64,000 nt of DNA, taken from Sphingosinicella microcystinivorans (GTDB taxonomy: Bacteria > Pseudomonadota > Alphaproteobacteria > Sphingomonadales > Sphingomonadaceae). The DNA lies in assembly GCF_027941835.1 (NCBI RefSeq), contig NZ_CP116005.1, positions 2,309,501 to 2,373,500 of the forward strand, in the 5' to 3' direction. Made by a program: the position numbers and the translations under genes. Below, piece by piece: positions 1 to 7,788 of this stretch. Position 1 is the stretch's first letter; each line of letters begins with the position of its first letter. The notes below the pieces were generated by a model. The model was not told the origin of the DNA and ran no database searches. It saw only the letters and a list, made by a program, of their open reading frames with translations.

Positions 1-182
1 GATTCGGCGGGCTTCGCTTCGGCATCGGGCGCCGCTGTCGGCGCGGGTTCCGGGGCCGGGGCCTCTGCCTCGGCTTCGGTCTTGGCGGGCGCCGGTTCGG
101 GCTGCGGTTCGGCTTTCGGCTTTTCCGCCTGCGGCTGCTCGGCGTCGAACGTCAGCTCCTCGTCGTCGTCTTCGGTCGCCAC
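1..182 (-). CDS. Acidic Pro/Ala/Glu-rich protein, N-terminal part (cut by window edge)
   Basis: Only the first 60 codons are present. The gene starts at a GTG and runs off the left edge. A GGGGG ribosome-binding stretch lies about 6 bases upstream. The visible protein begins VATEDDDEELTFDAEQ and then becomes a low-complexity stretch rich in Ala, Pro and Glu (PAPAKTEAEAEAPAPEP), which suggests a flexible acidic tail or linker. It lies downstream of flagellin on the same strand, separated by a hairpin terminator, so it may be transcribed separately. No function can be assigned from this fragment. Confidence 0.55.
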   Translation of the reverse strand, partial: MATEDDDEELTFDAEQPQAEKPKAEPQPEPAPAKTEAEAEAPAPEPAPTAAPDAEAKPAE

Positions 183-211
183 GGAAAACCCCCAACTTGT
201 CTCGTCTTCAG

Positions 212-248
212 GAAAACGGCCCCGGCGTTCGGATGAGCGCCGGGGCCG
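212..248 (-). terminator. Rho-independent terminator of fliC
   Basis: A perfect 11-bp inverted repeat, CGGCCCCGGCG (217-227) and CGCCGGGGCCG (238-248), encloses a 10-base loop. On the minus strand it is followed by GTTTTCC. It lies about 30 bases past the flagellin stop codon, as expected for the end of a highly expressed monocistronic gene. Confidence 0.85.
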
Positions 249-276
249 AACCCGTACTACTTTACGACGCTAACCC

Positions 277-1908
277 TTAACGAAGCAGCGACAGCACGTT
301 CTGCTGCGTCTGGTTCGCCTGGGCCAGCATGGCGGTCGCCGCCTGGCTCAGAACCTGCGCGCGGGCGAGGTTGGTGCTCTCCGCCGAGAAGTCCGCGTCT
401 TCGATACGCGAGCGGGCTTCCGTGAGGTTCGTCGAGGTCGTCGACAGGTTGCTGACGGTCGATTCGAGGCGGTTCTGGAGCGCACCGAGATCGCCGCGGC
501 TCGACACGATCGAGTCGATCGCCTTGTCGAGGACCGTGAGCGCCGCCACCGCAGCTTCCTGGCTGCTGATGTCGAGCGTCGAGGTCATGTTGGCGCTGCC
601 GCCCTGCTCGACGAAGCCGATCGCCGCTGCGCCGGCGCCTTCGACGCGGACGCCGCTGCCGTCAACCGAGGTCAGCACGAGGCTCGTGCCGCTCACCGTC
701 GCTTTGACGCCGGTGTTGCCGGTCTGGGCGTTGATCGCCGTCGCCTTGTCGGCCGCCGAAGCTGTCGCCGAAGCACCGATCTTCACGCCGTTGATGACAA
801 GTGCGTCGGCTGCCAGAGCCGCACCCGAAACCGCGCCGCCCGAGAAGGACACGCCGTCCGAAGCCACGTTGAGGCCCATCAGCTGCACGTCAGCGATCGC
901 GGTCGCAGCCGTCGAGTTCGTACCGACGACCTTGATGTCGCTGCCGTTGATGCTCTGGAGGCTCACGAAGCCCTGCTGGGGACCCGCCGGGAAGCCCAGC
1001 GCGCCGCCGACCTCGATTGCCTTGCCGGTGGTGTTCGACAGGGTGATCGTCTTGTCGGCGTTCAGCGTCGCGGTGACGCCGAAGTCGTTGCGGTTGATGT
1101 TGGCGACCAGTTCCTCGACGCTGGCGGCCGCACCCACGGCGACGCCGCCGATGGTGATGTCGCCGACCGCAAAGGTCTCGGCTGTGATCTTGGCGCTGGT
1201 GACGTTGTTGGAGGCAGTCGCCTTGACGCCGTGCTTGTCGCTGTTCTCGTTGATCGCGGCGGCAAGCGCTTCGGCGGTGTCGGCGGTCGGCACGCTGCCG
1301 AGCGCATTGACGCCGTTGAACGTCACGTCGCCGACGGCGAGGCCGGAGACGGCGCCGACGCGGCCCGTCGTGATCTGGCCCGGCGCGCCGCCGCTGGTGA
1401 GGCCGAGGGCGTTCGACGACACGTTCACCATCGAGATGCCGACGGTGTCGCCGGCGTTCACGCCGGTTTGCAGCTTCAGATCCTTGACCGAGCCGTCGAG
1501 CAGCTTGAGGCCGTTGAAGTTCGCCGTCTTCGCGATGTTGTTGACTTCGGCGAGCAGCTGGTTGGTTTCCGCCTGCAGGCTCGAACGGTCGGCCGTGCTG
1601 AACGTGCCGTTCGCCGACTGCACGGTCAACTCGCGGATGCGCTGCAGGATATTGGTGACTTCGCCGAGCGCGCCTTCCGCCGTCTGCGCCATCGAGATAC
1701 CGTCGTTGGCGTTGCGGATGGCGACGGCCATGCCGCGGATGTTCGCGGTCATGCGCTGCGAAATGGCGAGGCCGGCGGCGTCGTCCTTCGCGGAGTTGAT
1801 GCGCTTGCCCGTGGACAGGCGCTCCATGGCCTTCGACAGCGCGGATCTGGCGGCGGCGCCGCCGCTCTGGGCGCGAAGGGCTGAGATATTCGTATTGATA
1901 ACAGTCAT
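277..1908 (-). CDS. fliC: Flagellin
   Basis: This is the structural subunit of the flagellar filament, exported by the flagellar type III system. The 543-residue protein has the conserved N-terminal D0/D1 region ([14 protein letters not shown] at the start, with [20 protein letters not shown] near residues 31-50) and a conserved C-terminal region ([19 protein letters not shown], ending QQNVLSLLR). The centre, roughly residues 180-400, contains about three flagellin_IN-like repeats (for example [17 protein letters not shown] and [17 protein letters not shown]), each preceded by an 'xINGVxVG' strand. It is transcribed alone, divergently from the fliE operon. A sigma-28-like promoter lies upstream and a strong terminator downstream. 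The length is larger than a minimal alphaproteobacterial flagellin of about 280 residues because of this insert. Confidence 0.97.
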   Translation of the reverse strand: MTVINTNISALRAQSGGAAARSALSKAMERLSTGKRINSAKDDAAGLAISQRMTANIRGMAVAIRNANDGISMAQTAEGALGEVTNILQRIRELTVQSANGTFSTADRSSLQAETNQLLAEVNNIAKTANFNGLKLLDGSVKDLKLQTGVNAGDTVGISMVNVSSNALGLTSGGAPGQITTGRVGAVSGLAVGDVTFNGVNALGSVPTADTAEALAAAINENSDKHGVKATASNNVTSAKITAETFAVGDITIGGVAVGAAASVEELVANINRNDFGVTATLNADKTITLSNTTGKAIEVGGALGFPAGPQQGFVSLQSINGSDIKVVGTNSTAATAIADVQLMGLNVASDGVSFSGGAVSGAALAADALVINGVKIGASATASAADKATAINAQTGNTGVKATVSGTSLVLTSVDGSGVRVEGAGAAAIGFVEQGGSANMTSTLDISSQEAAVAALTVLDKAIDSIVSSRGDLGALQNRLESTVSNLSTTSTNLTEARSRIEDADFSAESTNLARAQVLSQAATAMLAQANQTQQNVLSLLR

Positions 1909-1983
1909 GGCTCTCTCTCTTTCCCGCTCTTAAAGCCGGCTCGGTCCTGCGCCGTGACTGGCGTAGCGTCTGCCGTACCCCTT

Positions 1984-2010
1984 TTGACGACCGGCCCGCG
2001 GCAAAGTTTA
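1984..2010 (-). promoter_or_regulatory. Sigma-28-like promoter of fliC
   Basis: Read on the minus strand, TAAA is followed by 15 bases and then GTCGTCAA. This resembles the flagellar sigma-28 pattern TAAA-N15-GCCGATAA with a variant -10 box. The same arrangement, TAAA-N15-GTCGTGAA, occurs before fliD, which supports it as a real local consensus. The predicted transcript start is about 70 bases before the fliC ATG. Confidence 0.6.
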
Positions 2011-2116
2011 ATCGCGAAAATCCGGCCTCCGTTTTTCCGTCGGATTTCCGACGTCGCCCCGCTCGGCACGCGTCCGGATTTCGACGGGTGCGCCGCGATG
2101 CCCCTGTTTTCCGCGA

Positions 2117-2133
2117 TTGGCACGGCGGTTGCA
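2117..2133 (+). promoter_or_regulatory. Sigma-54 promoter of the fliE operon
   Basis: TTGGCACGGCGGTTGCA matches the sigma-54 consensus YTGGCACGRNNNTTGCW at every defined position, with GG and GC 12 bases apart. The expected transcript start is near 2144. It must be served by a sigma-54 activator, and one is encoded at 17291-18418. Confidence 0.88.
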
Positions 2134-2147
2134 TTGCGATGCCGGCT

Positions 2148-2465
2148 ATGACGATTGACGCAAAAGGCCTGCTCGCGATCCGCTCCCAGATCCTGGAGCG
2201 GAACGACGTGCTTTCCCGCGCCGCGGCACCGCAAACGGCGGCGAAACCCGATTTCGGCGCCGTGATGCAGGGCGCGATGCAGGCCGTGAACACGCAGCAG
2301 ACGCGCGCCGCCGAAGCCTCCGCCGCCTACGAGCGCGGCGAGACGACGGACATCGCCGCCGTGATGCTGCAGCGCCAGAAGGCGTCGATCGGCTTCGAGG
2401 CGACGCTGCAAGTGAGAAACCGCCTGCTGACCGCCTACAAGGACATCATGAACATGCCCGTCTGA
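2148..2465 (+). CDS. fliE: Flagellar hook-basal body protein FliE
   Basis: FliE is the small rod-base protein that joins the MS ring to the proximal rod. The 105-residue protein MTIDAKGLLAIRSQIL... ends QVRNRLLTAYKDIMNMPV, the typical FliE C-terminus with the LTAYxDIMxMxV pattern. Earlier in-frame start codons at 2088 and 2139 lie upstream of, or inside, the transcript start predicted from the perfect sigma-54 promoter at 2117-2133, so ATG 2148 is preferred. That leaves a leader of only about 4 bases and no ribosome-binding site, implying near-leaderless translation. It is the first gene of the long fli operon, with fliF 53 bases downstream. Confidence 0.9.
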   Translation: MTIDAKGLLAIRSQILERNDVLSRAAAPQTAAKPDFGAVMQGAMQAVNTQQTRAAEASAAYERGETTDIAAVMLQRQKASIGFEATLQVRNRLLTAYKDIMNMPV

Positions 2466-2518
2466 TCCCGCCTGCTGACCCCGTCCAAACTTCTGCAAGA
2501 GATTGACGAGCCCCATTC

Positions 2519-4261
2519 ATGAGTGACGCCGCTTCATCGCCAGCCGTATCCGCGCCGCCGCCCGCCGCACCGTTCGGTGGTCCGGGCTTCGGCCGCTTTC
2601 AGGCGCAGCTCAAGGCGATGCTCGCGCAGCCCGCGGTGCGCCGCAGCCTGCCGATGGTGATCGGCACGCTGGTGATCGCCGCCGTCGCCATCGCCTATAT
2701 CCTCACGCGCACGCCCGAGATGCGGACGCTGTTCCCGGGGCTTCCCGAGGGAGACAAGGCCGCCGTGGTCGATGCGCTGCGGTCGGCGGGCATCTCGCCC
2801 GGCATCGACACCATGACCGGCAGCGTGCAGGTTCCCGCCTCCGACTATCACCGCGCGCGGATGCTGCTCGCGGGGCAGGGGCTGCCGAAGGCGGCGCCCG
2901 AGGGCTATGCGCTGCTCGACGACATGCCGCTCGGCACCAGCCGCGCCATCGAGCAGGCCCGTCTCAAGCAGAGCCAGGAAAGCGAGCTCGCGCGCAGCGT
3001 CGCGGAGATCGCCGCGGTCGAATCCGCGCGCGTCCACCTCGCGCTTCCCGAACAGTCCGTGTTCGTGCGCGATCAGGCGCAGCCGACGGCCTCCGTGTTC
3101 GTGAAGCTGGCGCCGGGCCGCGCGCTCGGCGAGGCGCAGGTACGCTCCATCGTCAATCTCGTCGCCTCCTCGGTGCCGGGCCTCCCGGCGGACCGCGTTT
3201 CGGTGGTCGACCAGATGGGCACGCTCCTGACGCCCGACGCCGCCGGCGACGAGTTCGGCGAAAGCCGCCGCCGCATCGCCTTCCAGTCCAAGATGGAAAG
3301 CATGTACCGCGAGCGGCTGCTCGCGCTGCTGACGCCGATCCTCGGGCCCGACAACTTCACCGCCGAGGTGCATCTCGACCTCGATTTCACCGAGACCCAG
3401 CAGACGAACGAGGCGTGGGACAAGGACAACGCCGTCATCCGCAGCGAGCAGGGCGCCTCGCAGTCGAGCGGCGGCGAACTCGCCCCGCGCGGCATTCCCG
3501 GCGCGCTCTCCAACGTCGCGCCGCCTGCGGCCACGGTCGCCACGCCCGAACAGGTGCAGGCGCAGAACGCGAACGCGGACTCCAATACCGCCCCCGCCGC
3601 GCCGCCGGCCGGCCCGCGCAGCGAGAGCTACACGCGCAATTACGAGATTGGAAAGCAGGTCTCGGTTACGAAGGCGCCCGTCGGCGAGGTCCGGCGCGTT
3701 TCGGCGGCGGTCGTGCTGCGCGAAACCGGCAAGGCCATGACCGAAGCGGAGACCAAGACCATCGAGAAGCTCGTGCAAAGCAGCATCGGTTTCAACGCGG
3801 AGCGGGGCGACATCGTCGCCGTCACGTCGCGGCCGTTCGCCGAGGCGGCGGCGGAAACGCAGGCGTGGTATCAGTTCGATTTCCAGAGCAACGCGTGGAT
3901 CGGCGACGTGCTGAAGATCGTCGCCGCGTTCCTCATCTTCATCGTGGTGTTCTTCGCCGTGCTGCGGCCCTTCCTGAAGAAGGCGCTCGCCGCCGCCGAT
4001 GCCGCGCCCATGCCGGGCATTCCCGGCGCGCCGCGCCCGATCGTTCTCGACGGCGGCGACCTGCAGACGATGGAGGCGCTGAAGGCGCGCCTGAAGCCGC
4101 GCAGCGGCCTGCCGCCCGAGGTGCTGACGATGGCGAACAGCTATGACGACAAGGTCGCCGTGGTCCGCATGTTCGTCGCCGAGGACACGGCCCGCGCCTC
4201 CAACGTCGTCCGCCAGCTGATCCGGTCCGAAACCGCAACACAGGGAGCCGCCCATGAGTGA
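2519..4261 (+). CDS. fliF: Flagellar M-ring protein FliF
   Basis: FliF forms the MS ring in the inner membrane and is the platform for rotor and export-gate assembly. At 580 residues it has the family's usual size. An N-terminal membrane segment (about residues 42-60, LPMVIGTLVIAAVAIAYIL) is followed by the YscJ/FliF ring-building domains (ARVHLALPEQSVFVRDQ), a proline/alanine-rich linker (about 345-365), and a second membrane segment near 460-485 (VAAFLIFIVVFFAVLRPFL). The C-terminal cytoplasmic tail (about 520-575) would bind FliG. The gene overlaps fliG by 8 bases, consistent with coupled translation of the two rotor proteins. Confidence 0.97.
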   Translation: MSDAASSPAVSAPPPAAPFGGPGFGRFQAQLKAMLAQPAVRRSLPMVIGTLVIAAVAIAYILTRTPEMRTLFPGLPEGDKAAVVDALRSAGISPGIDTMTGSVQVPASDYHRARMLLAGQGLPKAAPEGYALLDDMPLGTSRAIEQARLKQSQESELARSVAEIAAVESARVHLALPEQSVFVRDQAQPTASVFVKLAPGRALGEAQVRSIVNLVASSVPGLPADRVSVVDQMGTLLTPDAAGDEFGESRRRIAFQSKMESMYRERLLALLTPILGPDNFTAEVHLDLDFTETQQTNEAWDKDNAVIRSEQGASQSSGGELAPRGIPGALSNVAPPAATVATPEQVQAQNANADSNTAPAAPPAGPRSESYTRNYEIGKQVSVTKAPVGEVRRVSAAVVLRETGKAMTEAETKTIEKLVQSSIGFNAERGDIVAVTSRPFAEAAAETQAWYQFDFQSNAWIGDVLKIVAAFLIFIVVFFAVLRPFLKKALAAADAAPMPGIPGAPRPIVLDGGDLQTMEALKARLKPRSGLPPEVLTMANSYDDKVAVVRMFVAEDTARASNVVRQLIRSETATQGAAHE

Positions 4262-5273
4262 GGAACTCGCCCTTGCGCCGCGACATCTGTCGGGCACCCA
4301 GAAGAGCGCCATATTGATGCTGCTGCTGGGTGAGGACGAGGCGGCCGATCTCCTGAAGCACATGGGCCCGCGCGAGGTGCAGAACCTCGGCCAGGCGATG
4401 TATTCGGTGGCGGATGTCGATCAGGACACGGTGAACGTCGTCCTCGACGAGTTCATCCTTGCCGCGCGCGAGCAGACCAGCCTCGGCCTCGGCACCGGGC
4501 CCTACGTGAAGAACGTGTTCGTGAAGGCGCTCGGCGAGGAGAAGGCGGGCAGCGTGCTCGGCCGCATGAGCTCCTCGTCGCCGCAGAAGGGCATCGAGAT
4601 CCTCGACTGGATGGACGCCCGCTCGATCGCCGCGACGATTGCATCCGAGCATCCGCAGGTGATCGCCGCCGTGCTCTGCCATCTGGAGCCGGGGCTTGCC
4701 GCCGAGGTGCTGCAACTGCTTCCCGAGGAGATGCAGCCCGACATGATGCTGCGCGTCGCGACGCTCGATTCCATCCAGCCCGATGCGCTCGCCGAACTCG
4801 AGCGCGTCATGCAGAAGCAGATCAAGACGAACGCCGCCGTGCGCTCCGCGACCGCGGGCGGCACGACGACCGCGGCGCGCATCATGAACTACGTGCGCGG
4901 CGGCGCCGACCGCCGCATCATCGAGCAGCTCAGCACGCTCAACGAGAATATCGGCCAGAGCATCCAGGACCAGATGTTCGTGTTCGAGAACCTGCTCGCG
5001 CTCGACGACCGCAGTATGCAGACGCTGCTCCGCTCCGTGGACAACACGCTGCTCGTCGCCGCGCTCAAGGGCTCGGACGAGCGGATGCGCACCAAGATGT
5101 TCGCCGCCATGTCGCAGCGCGCCGCGCAGAGCGTGCAGGACGAGATCGAAACGCGCGGCCCGATGAAGGTGAGCGAGGTGCAGGACGCGCAGAAGCGCAT
5201 CCTTGCGATCGTGCGCCAGCTCGGCGAAAGCGGTGCGATCATGCTCGGCGGTTCGGGAGACGACTATGTCTAG
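4254..5273 (+). CDS. fliG: Flagellar motor switch protein FliG
   Basis: FliG is the rotor protein that contacts the stator and controls rotation direction as part of the C-ring with FliM and FliN. The 339-residue sequence contains the EHPQ motif (IASEHPQVIAAVL, about residue 140), the MFVFENLLALDDRSMQ segment, and a C-terminal charged domain (SDERMRTKMFAAMSQRAA) carrying torque-generating residues. The start codon lies inside the end of fliF. The stop overlaps the fliH start as ATGTCTAG (8 bases). Confidence 0.97.
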   Translation: MSEELALAPRHLSGTQKSAILMLLLGEDEAADLLKHMGPREVQNLGQAMYSVADVDQDTVNVVLDEFILAAREQTSLGLGTGPYVKNVFVKALGEEKAGSVLGRMSSSSPQKGIEILDWMDARSIAATIASEHPQVIAAVLCHLEPGLAAEVLQLLPEEMQPDMMLRVATLDSIQPDALAELERVMQKQIKTNAAVRSATAGGTTTAARIMNYVRGGADRRIIEQLSTLNENIGQSIQDQMFVFENLLALDDRSMQTLLRSVDNTLLVAALKGSDERMRTKMFAAMSQRAAQSVQDEIETRGPMKVSEVQDAQKRILAIVRQLGESGAIMLGGSGDDYV

Positions 5274-5961
5274 TGTTCTCGGTGCAGACCCCCGTCCCGT
5301 CGCGCTTGCCGATCTGTTCGCGACCGGCCGCGGCGATTTTACCCCGATGTTCGCGCCGCGCCCAGCGGGCGACTTCGTGCCGCGCGTGGATTTCGCTCAC
5401 CCCTCGTCGGAATTCACGCGCGGCACAATTCAGGTTGAAACCATCGAAACGACGGAGGCCGAGCTTGCCGCCGCGCTCGCCGAGGCGGAAGCGCAGGGGC
5501 ACGCCGCGGGCCTCGAGGCCGGACGCACCGAGGTGCGCGCCGAGGCGGAACGCGCCCGCACGGAATGCCGCGCGCTGCTGCGCAGCCTCGACGAGGCGCG
5601 CGCCATCGACAAGGCGGCGCTGGGGCCGAAGCTGCGCCGCGCCGTGCTCGATCTCGTCGAGCGCATCGTCGGCGCGCACGTCGCCGTCGAGCCCGCATTC
5701 GTCAACGGCTGCATCACGCGCGCGCTCGATACGCTGAAGGAAACCAGCGAGGCGGCCCGGCTGTTCCTGCATCCGGACGATCTTGCCGTCATCGACGACG
5801 GCAGCCTCAAGGACTACACGAACCTCACGCTTGCCGCCGATCCCGAATTGCAACGCGGCAGCGTGAGGTTGGAGGCCGGGGGCGGCGAGGTGGAGGACGG
5901 CGTCCGTCCCCGCATCGCCAAGCTCGAACAGGCGCTGCGCGCCGCCGGCATCGCCGCGTGA
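5266..5961 (+). CDS. fliH: Flagellar export regulator FliH
   Basis: FliH is the regulator and stalk partner of the export ATPase FliI. The 231-residue protein begins MSSVLGADPRPVALADLF. It has a long alanine/glutamate-rich helical part (about residues 65-115) containing AEAQGHAAGLEAGRTE, resembling the FliH GxxxG-type repeats, and a C-terminal domain ending in a short LEQALRA helix. ATG 5266 is preferred because GGGAG lies 7 bases upstream and it gives the same 8-base overlap with fliG that fliF/fliG shows. Upstream in-frame codons have no such signal. It overlaps fliI through GTGA. Confidence 0.9.
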   Translation: MSSVLGADPRPVALADLFATGRGDFTPMFAPRPAGDFVPRVDFAHPSSEFTRGTIQVETIETTEAELAAALAEAEAQGHAAGLEAGRTEVRAEAERARTECRALLRSLDEARAIDKAALGPKLRRAVLDLVERIVGAHVAVEPAFVNGCITRALDTLKETSEAARLFLHPDDLAVIDDGSLKDYTNLTLAADPELQRGSVRLEAGGGEVEDGVRPRIAKLEQALRAAGIAA

Positions 5962-7298
5962 ACACCGCGACCGAGGACATAGCGGGCCTGCTCGGCGGCA
6001 TCGGCAGGACGCCGATCGACACGGCGCCGCTCCAGATCGGGCGGCTCACCAGCTACGACGGCCTGCTGCTCGAAGCCTCGGGCCTGTCCGCGCCGGTCGG
6101 CACCGTCTGCCGCATCGAGACGGCCAGCGACGAGGCGGCCGAGGCCGAGGTCATCGGATTCCGGAACGGCCGCTGCATCCTGATGTCGCTCGGCCAGCGC
6201 GCCGACGTGCTGCCCGATGCGCGCGTGTACCCGCAAAGCAACCAGTCGCGCGTCGAGGTCGGCGACGGCCTGCTCGGCCGCGTCATCGACGGCTCGGGCC
6301 TGCCGCTCGACGGGCTCGGCCCGATCGAGACGGAGCGGGACTGGCCGCTCGTCGGCAGGCTCCAGAACCCGCTGGAGCGCGCCCGCGTGACGGAAGCCTT
6401 CGATGTCGGCGTGCGTGCGCTCAACGGCCTTTTCACCTTCGGGCGCGGCCAGCGCGTCGGCATCATCGCGGGCTCGGGCGTCGGCAAGTCGGTGCTGCTC
6501 GGCATGATGACGCGCTATTCGAAAGCGGATGTCGTCGTCGTCGGGCTGATCGGCGAGCGCAGCCGCGAGGTCACCGATTTCCTTGCGACCAAGCTGCACG
6601 GCCCCGCGCGCCAGCGCTCCGTCGTCGTCGCCGTTCCCGCGAACCATTCGCCGATCATGCGCATCCGCGCCGCGCACCGCGCCACGGCGATCGCCGAATA
6701 CTACCGCGGGCAGGGCAAGAACGTCCTGCTCATCATCGACAGCCTCACGCGCGTCGCGCACGCGCAGCGCGAGATCGGCCTCGCGCTCGGCGAGCAGCCG
6801 ACCGCGAAGGGCTATCCGCCGTCCGTCATCTCGCTGCTGCCGAACCTCATCGAGCGCGCGGGCAACGACGCGACGTCGGGCGGCTCGATCACCGCCTTCT
6901 ACACCGTGCTCGCCGACGGCGACGACACGGTGGGCGATCCCGTCGTTGACACCGCGCGCGCGATCCTCGACGGGCATATCGTGCTCTCCCGCAAGCAGGC
7001 GGAGCGCGGCGTCTATCCGGCGGTGGACATCGCCGCCTCGATCAGCCGCGTGATGAGCGATGTCGCCGAGCGCCCGCACATCCGCGCCGCGCAGATGCTG
7101 AAGCGCCTGTTCTCGCTCTACGAGGAGAACCGCGACCTCGTCTTGATGGGCGCCTACAGCCGCGGCAGCGACCCGGCGCTCGACGCCGCCATCGCCGCGC
7201 AGGCGAACGTCACCGCCTACATCATGCAGGCCGAGGATGCCCCGGTCGATCTCGCCGCGTCGGTCGCGGAGTTGACCGCGCAGTTCGGCGAGCACTGA
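5958..7298 (+). CDS. fliI: Flagellum-specific ATP synthase FliI
   Basis: FliI is the hexameric ATPase that energises loading of flagellar type III substrates. The 446-residue protein has a beta-barrel N-domain, a Walker A loop AGSGVGKS (about residues 171-178), a Walker B/DSLTR segment (NVLLIIDSLTRVAHAQREIG) and the type III ATPase signature around PPSVISLLPNLIERAG. The GTG at 5958 overlaps the fliH stop (GTGA). The reading frame stays open further upstream, but that part is antisense-like filler within fliH and does not resemble FliI. Confidence 0.96.
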   Translation: MNTATEDIAGLLGGIGRTPIDTAPLQIGRLTSYDGLLLEASGLSAPVGTVCRIETASDEAAEAEVIGFRNGRCILMSLGQRADVLPDARVYPQSNQSRVEVGDGLLGRVIDGSGLPLDGLGPIETERDWPLVGRLQNPLERARVTEAFDVGVRALNGLFTFGRGQRVGIIAGSGVGKSVLLGMMTRYSKADVVVVGLIGERSREVTDFLATKLHGPARQRSVVVAVPANHSPIMRIRAAHRATAIAEYYRGQGKNVLLIIDSLTRVAHAQREIGLALGEQPTAKGYPPSVISLLPNLIERAGNDATSGGSITAFYTVLADGDDTVGDPVVDTARAILDGHIVLSRKQAERGVYPAVDIAASISRVMSDVAERPHIRAAQMLKRLFSLYEENRDLVLMGAYSRGSDPALDAAIAAQANVTAYIMQAEDAPVDLAASVAELTAQFGEH

Positions 7299-7299
7299 G

Positions 7300-7713
7300 A
7301 TGGCGAAGGCGGAGCGGCTGGCGCGTGTCGCGCGCATTCGCGGCCTTCAGAAGCAGCGCGCGCTCGCCGACGAGGCGAAGGCCGCGGCCGATCTCGACCA
7401 GCTCCGCCAGATGCACAACCGCATCGAGGCGCTGCGCCATTCCTACACGCCCGTTGCCGACGACGCGGCCGCCTTCGCGCTGAAGTCGATGGCGCACCAG
7501 TACGACCGGCTCGGCAAGGCGCTCGCCGCGACGCTCGACCGCGCGGCGCGCGCCGAGGTGCGGCTGGAGGATGCCCGGCAGGTGACGCTCGGCGCGCACC
7601 GCCGCAAGCGCGCCGCCGAGGAACTCGCGGACCGCGCCGGCGCCGCCGAGGCCCGCGAGGCCGAACAGCGGCTGGAACGCGCCGCCCCGCCGCGGCGCGT
7701 CACGCGCGCCTGA
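7300..7713 (+). CDS. fliJ: Flagellar export chaperone FliJ-like
   Basis: The 137-residue, highly charged, almost entirely helical protein (MAKAERLARVARIRGLQKQRALADEAKAAADLDQ...) has the size and coiled-coil character of FliJ, the central stalk of the FliI ATPase. It starts one base after fliI stops. Sequence conservation in this family is low, so the call rests mainly on position between fliI and fliK and on the coiled-coil pattern. Confidence 0.8.
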   Translation: MAKAERLARVARIRGLQKQRALADEAKAAADLDQLRQMHNRIEALRHSYTPVADDAAAFALKSMAHQYDRLGKALAATLDRAARAEVRLEDARQVTLGAHRRKRAAEELADRAGAAEAREAEQRLERAAPPRRVTRA

Positions 7714-7740
7714 AGGCCTTCGCACCGACCCGCCCCAAAA

Positions 7741-7756
7741 TGGCACGCTTATTGCT
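7741..7756 (+). promoter_or_regulatory. Sigma-54 promoter of fliK
   Basis: TGGCACGCTTATTGCT matches the -24/-12 sigma-54 consensus with correct 12-base GG-to-GC spacing. The predicted transcript start is near 7767. It lies in the short gap between fliJ and fliK and gives the second half of the operon its own sigma-54 start. Confidence 0.85.
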
Positions 7757-7788
7757 GAGTGTTCGCCCGAGAGAGTAACGGGGGTCAA

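Noticed and set aside
329-1933. Long plus-strand open frame opposite flagellin
   Set aside because: It is a mirror of the flagellin coding pattern with no recognisable domain, no ribosome-binding site of note and no homology I can see.
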